From positions 62,001 to 126,000 of the forward strand of contig NZ_CP085331.1 of the NCBI RefSeq assembly GCF_020614375.1: 64,000 nucleotides of DNA, written 5' to 3'. Position numbers and translations under genes: made by a program. Every line of letters begins with the position of its first letter. The stretch's first letter is position 1. The DNA is from Haladaptatus salinisoli (GTDB lineage Archaea > Halobacteriota > Halobacteria > Halobacteriales > Haladaptataceae). The notes under the pieces are model-generated. The model saw nothing but the letters and a program-made list of their open reading frames with translations, was not told the origin of the DNA and did no database searches. This document shows positions 61,051 through 64,000 of this stretch, piece after piece.

Positions 61051-62502
61051 GTGAGTTACTCGGGTCCGACAGAGCTGTATATTGACGGAGAATGGACATC
61101 TGCAGAAGATAAGAAAACCATCGAAACACTCGATCCAGCGACTGAGGAAGTCTACGCGACAGTAGCAAAAGCGGATGAGAAAGACGTCGAACATGCCGTT
61201 TCCGCAGCTAAACGGGCAGTCGATCGCGATAGTGAGTGGCGCCAACTCGCTCCCGGAGAGCGTGCAGAATATGTCAGAGAGTTCTCGGCCGCGCTTGACT
61301 CGATGCGGGATGAGATTGTCTTGACAGAGTCTCACGATAATGGGAAAACACCATTTGAGGCTCAGATCGACGTTGAGACTGCAATCAACACATTCGAGTA
61401 CTATGCTGGCTGGGCCGATAAGATCGAAGGTGAGACGATCCCTGTCCCGGGAGATCGCCTTGATTATACCCGTCGTGAACCGATCGGGGTGACCGGTCAT
61501 GTAGTTCCTTGGAACTACCCGTTCCAGCTTGCCGGACGAAGTCTCGCACCGGCACTCGCTTGTGGAAACTCCCTTGTGGTAAAGCCGTCAAGTACGACCC
61601 CCCTTACGGCGCTCTATTACGCAAAAGCTGCTGAAGAGGCAGACCTCCCGGATGGCGTCATAAACGTCATTCCTGGCTCAGGAAGTGACGCCGGTGCTGC
61701 ATTGGCATCGCATCCGGATGTCGATCATATCGCATTTACTGGAAGTACAGGTGTTGGAAAAGGTGTGATGGAGAGCGCAGCAGATAACATCACAGGAATC
61801 ACGCTTGAACTCGGCGGAAAGGGGCCAAATATTGTTTTTGAGGATGCTGATATTGAAGCTGCAGCGAGAGGTGTTCATAATGGGATCTTCATGAATGCCG
61901 GTCAGATGTGCTGGGCAGGGTCGCGACTCCTCGTGCATGAGGATATTCATGATGAAGTCCTCGATCTAGTGGCGACCCGTGCTGAACAGACACCTCTCGG
62001 AAGCGGTATTGATGATGATGCCCGAATGGGTCCAGTTGTAAGCGAGAGTCAGCGCAAAGAGATCCTCGAATATATTGAAATTGGTAAAGAAGAAGGGGGA
62101 ACACTGGTGACCGGGGGTAGTATCCCATCTGAAAAAGATCGTGGGTATTTCGTTGAACCGACGGTATTCACTGACGTCACAAACGACATGACCATTGCTC
62201 GTGAGGAAATCTTCGGGCCGGTTCTTTCCGTAATTACGTTTGAGGACGAAGAGGAGGCTATTGAGATCGCTAATGACTCTCCATATGGCCTTCTCGCCGG
62301 CGTCTGGACGTCTGATTTGACCCGCGCACACACGGTCGCTGAGTATCTTGACTACGGGATGGTGAGTGTCAACGAGTATCCGGTCACGTTCCCGCAAACT
62401 CCCTTCGGAGGATACAAAGAAAGCGGATATGGTCGTGAGCAGGGCCGTGAAGCAATCAACGAGTACACGCAAGTGAAAAACATCAACGTTAACCTTAGTT
62501 AG
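61051..62502 (+). CDS. aldehyde dehydrogenase (betaine-aldehyde-dehydrogenase-like)
   Basis: 483 residues from the GTG giving (M)SYSGPTELYIDGEW; the frame extends to 61003, but a TATA box at 60991-60998 puts the transcript start downstream of it. ALDH hallmarks: VTGHVVPWNYPFQLAGRSLAPALACGNSLVVKPSS, FTGSTGVGKGV, ITLELGGKGPN (Glu), MNAGQMCWAGSR (catalytic Cys), REEIFGPVLSVI, PFGGYKESGYGREQG. It oxidises an aldehyde to a carboxylate with NAD(P). Related in architecture to the enzyme at 27262-28689. Divergent from the thiolase; likely part of the same catabolic regulon. Confidence 0.9.
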   Translation: MSYSGPTELYIDGEWTSAEDKKTIETLDPATEEVYATVAKADEKDVEHAVSAAKRAVDRDSEWRQLAPGERAEYVREFSAALDSMRDEIVLTESHDNGKTPFEAQIDVETAINTFEYYAGWADKIEGETIPVPGDRLDYTRREPIGVTGHVVPWNYPFQLAGRSLAPALACGNSLVVKPSSTTPLTALYYAKAAEEADLPDGVINVIPGSGSDAGAALASHPDVDHIAFTGSTGVGKGVMESAADNITGITLELGGKGPNIVFEDADIEAAARGVHNGIFMNAGQMCWAGSRLLVHEDIHDEVLDLVATRAEQTPLGSGIDDDARMGPVVSESQRKEILEYIEIGKEEGGTLVTGGSIPSEKDRGYFVEPTVFTDVTNDMTIAREEIFGPVLSVITFEDEEEAIEIANDSPYGLLAGVWTSDLTRAHTVAEYLDYGMVSVNEYPVTFPQTPFGGYKESGYGREQGREAINEYTQVKNINVNLS

Positions 62503-62731
62503 AGTTCAACTGAATCAAGGGATTTGTGTTCAAACTCGTCGATTGTGACTTACTCGCTTTCTTCCGGAACAAGGCTGTCCGAGATTCCTTGTTGCTTGCA
62601 GAAATTCGGATGACTGTTGATATCCAAATATTGGTAGATGCCAGTGACAGTGATCTACTACTGAACACGTCCGAGATCTCTCCCACTCGAAAGGGTGAAG
62701 TTTTAGCCCCTGCACTGGACTACATAAGTAC

Positions 62732-63886
62732 ATGGCTCTCATTGAGAGTGCGCTATCAGCAGAGAATCGAGAAGTGCGCGACCAGGCAGCCGAGTTTGCA
62801 ACAGAGGTCGTCGCCCCACGTGCAGAGGAAATTGAGGAAACCGATGAGTTTCCACGGGATGTGATGGAAGCTGCTGGAGATTACGGGCTTCTCGGTATAC
62901 TCCTTCCAGAGAAGTACGGCGGACTGGATTCGGATTTCGTCTCGTACTGTCTGGCAGTCGAAGAGGTTGCCCGGAAGAGCGGTGCCGTCGCAGAAAGTAT
63001 TCAGGGTCACACATTCGCTACCGTCCCAATTGCACAATTTGGCACGGAAGAACAACGTGAGACATATCTTCCCGCAATGATCAAAGGCGAGGCTGTCGGT
63101 GCAATGTTACTGACAGAGCCAGGAGCAGGCAGTTCCCCGTCCGAACTTGAGACCGTTGCCGAAGAGCGTGACGATGGCTATGCTATCTCCGGCGAGAAGG
63201 CATTTGGCACGAACGCCGGCATCGCCGATGTTCATCTTGTTGTCGCACGCGTGCAGCCGACGCCAGATGATTCTCACGGCGTGAGTGTCCTGCTTGTACC
63301 AGGGAGTGGTGAGGTGTCCGGCTTTGAATTCGATCGAACAGAGTTCATGGGTATGCGCGGCCATGTTACTGGTGACTCATCGTTTGACGATGTTATCGTT
63401 CCAAAAAACGCACTCCTCGGTGATGTTGGGCAAGGATTCCGTATCGCAATGGGAACCATCGATATGGCTCGAACAGGGCTTGGTGGGATCGGTATTGGAA
63501 TTGCCGGAGCAGCGTTCGACCGTGCGATCGAATATGCGAGTGAGCGCGAGCAAGGGGGGCAACCAGTTGGAAACTATCAAGCGGTTCAGGTACTCATCGC
63601 CGAGATGGACTCCCAACTTGAAAGTGCACGTCACCTTGTATATGATTCTGCGACCATGATTGCTGGCGATAAAGGCGACACACGTGCATCCAGCAAAGCA
63701 AAGTTCGTCGCGAGCGATGCTGCCGAGTTCGTGACTCGAAACGCGATTCAAATTCACGGAGGGAAAGGATACAGGACTGATCTCCCGCTAGAACGGTACT
63801 ACCGGGACGCCAAAATACTGAGCATCATTGGCGGAACAAGCGAAATTCAGAAGACAACAGTTGCGAGTGCTGCACTCGGAATCTAA
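62732..63886 (+). CDS. acyl-CoA dehydrogenase
   Basis: 384 residues of the FAD-dependent acyl-CoA dehydrogenase family: FPRDVMEAAGDYGLLGILLPEKYGG, MLLTEPGAGSSPSELETVAEE, FGTNAGIADVHLVVARV, FMGMRGHVTGDSSFDDVIVPKNALLG, QIHGGKGYRTDLPLERYYRDAKILSIIGGTSEIQKTTVASAALGI. At the usual catalytic base position (YEGTxxIQ) it has SIIGGTSEIQ, so the base may come from another helix, as in long-chain and isovaleryl-type enzymes. It introduces a double bond into an acyl-CoA, feeding the hydratase and dehydrogenase at 50-52 kb. Confidence 0.92.
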   Translation: MALIESALSAENREVRDQAAEFATEVVAPRAEEIEETDEFPRDVMEAAGDYGLLGILLPEKYGGLDSDFVSYCLAVEEVARKSGAVAESIQGHTFATVPIAQFGTEEQRETYLPAMIKGEAVGAMLLTEPGAGSSPSELETVAEERDDGYAISGEKAFGTNAGIADVHLVVARVQPTPDDSHGVSVLLVPGSGEVSGFEFDRTEFMGMRGHVTGDSSFDDVIVPKNALLGDVGQGFRIAMGTIDMARTGLGGIGIGIAGAAFDRAIEYASEREQGGQPVGNYQAVQVLIAEMDSQLESARHLVYDSATMIAGDKGDTRASSKAKFVASDAAEFVTRNAIQIHGGKGYRTDLPLERYYRDAKILSIIGGTSEIQKTTVASAALGI

Positions 63887-64000
63887 TTGCCAACACTTGA
63901 AAACGATGTCCTCTGACCTACTTGACTCTGGTTCACTCGCGTCGACGCATAGACCTCATTGAAGTACGAAAATTACGTTTCCACAACGTTTCTTTCTAAA

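Noticed and set aside
1..64000. CRISPR array
   Set aside because: No set of regularly spaced near-identical repeats was seen; the 45-bp and 19-bp repeats are too few and too irregularly spaced.

Overview
The window reads as DNA from a halophilic archaeon (class Halobacteria). The predicted proteins are strongly acidic, and many belong to families found only or mainly in haloarchaea: HalOD1 output-domain proteins, bacterio-opsin-activator-like (HTH_10) regulators, DUF7344 and TrmB regulators, a DUF1931 histone-fold protein, an archaea-specific SMC-related ATPase and a Tat-exported PhoD phosphatase. A conjugation-type ATPase at the left edge, integrase and transposase remnants, a toxin-antitoxin pair and several decayed genes suggest a megaplasmid or a large genomic island.

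Layout. 1-6.2 kb: edge-truncated TraG/VirD4/HerA-like ATPase, small orphan proteins, a second-copy GGGP-synthase-like enzyme, a Zn-ribbon protein and PhoD. 6.5-17.9 kb: a regulator-rich, decaying region with VapBC, DUF1931, HalOD1 proteins, an intact and a broken Lrp/AsnC gene, DUF7344, BAT-like regulators, TrmB and PadR. Two integrase pieces lie at 6.6-6.9 and 16.2-16.4 kb in the order left by SSV-type integrase partitioning. This region also holds a recurrent 19-bp promoter motif, four copies of a 45-bp repeat, and a candidate structured small RNA whose loop is complementary to the start region of the TrmB-family gene. 18-24.2 kb: SMC-related ATPase and a two-gene split PEP-synthase-like enzyme. 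24.3-30.7 kb: Nudix hydrolase, then a ring-hydroxylating dioxygenase set (alpha, beta, small accessory protein) with aldehyde and alcohol dehydrogenases and a phosphoesterase. 30.9-33.8 kb: two IclR regulators around a dead IS5-type transposase. 34.2-44.4 kb: gentisate-type ring-cleavage cluster (Rieske ferredoxin, amidohydrolase, maleate-isomerase-like enzyme, YjiH-type membrane protein, UspA, FAD/Fe-S dehydrogenase, gentisate 1,2-dioxygenase, FAH-family hydrolase). 45-50 kb: a second patch of HalOD1/BAT-like regulators with a folP remnant, an HTH protein and DoxX. 50.2-63.9 kb: CoA-thioester and UbiD module (3-hydroxyacyl-CoA dehydrogenase, enoyl-CoA hydratase, aryl/acyl-CoA ligase, an RHH-like protein co-oriented with two UbiD-family proteins and an MBL hydrolase, a thiolase with an HMG-CoA-synthase-like/DUF35 partner, aldehyde dehydrogenase, acyl-CoA dehydrogenase).

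How the genes may work together (inference). Much of the right 43 kb looks like an aromatic-compound degradation island: dehydrogenases oxidise side chains, a Rieske dioxygenase attacks the ring, CoA-dependent beta-oxidation enzymes shorten side chains, and gentisate dioxygenase plus an FAH hydrolase and a maleate-isomerase-like enzyme take the ring to central metabolites. The split PEP-synthase-like pair (about 70 and 40 kDa) and the UbiD pair resemble the subunit plan of bacterial phenylphosphate synthase and phenylphosphate carboxylase, which raises the possibility of a phenol-carboxylation route; this is unproven.
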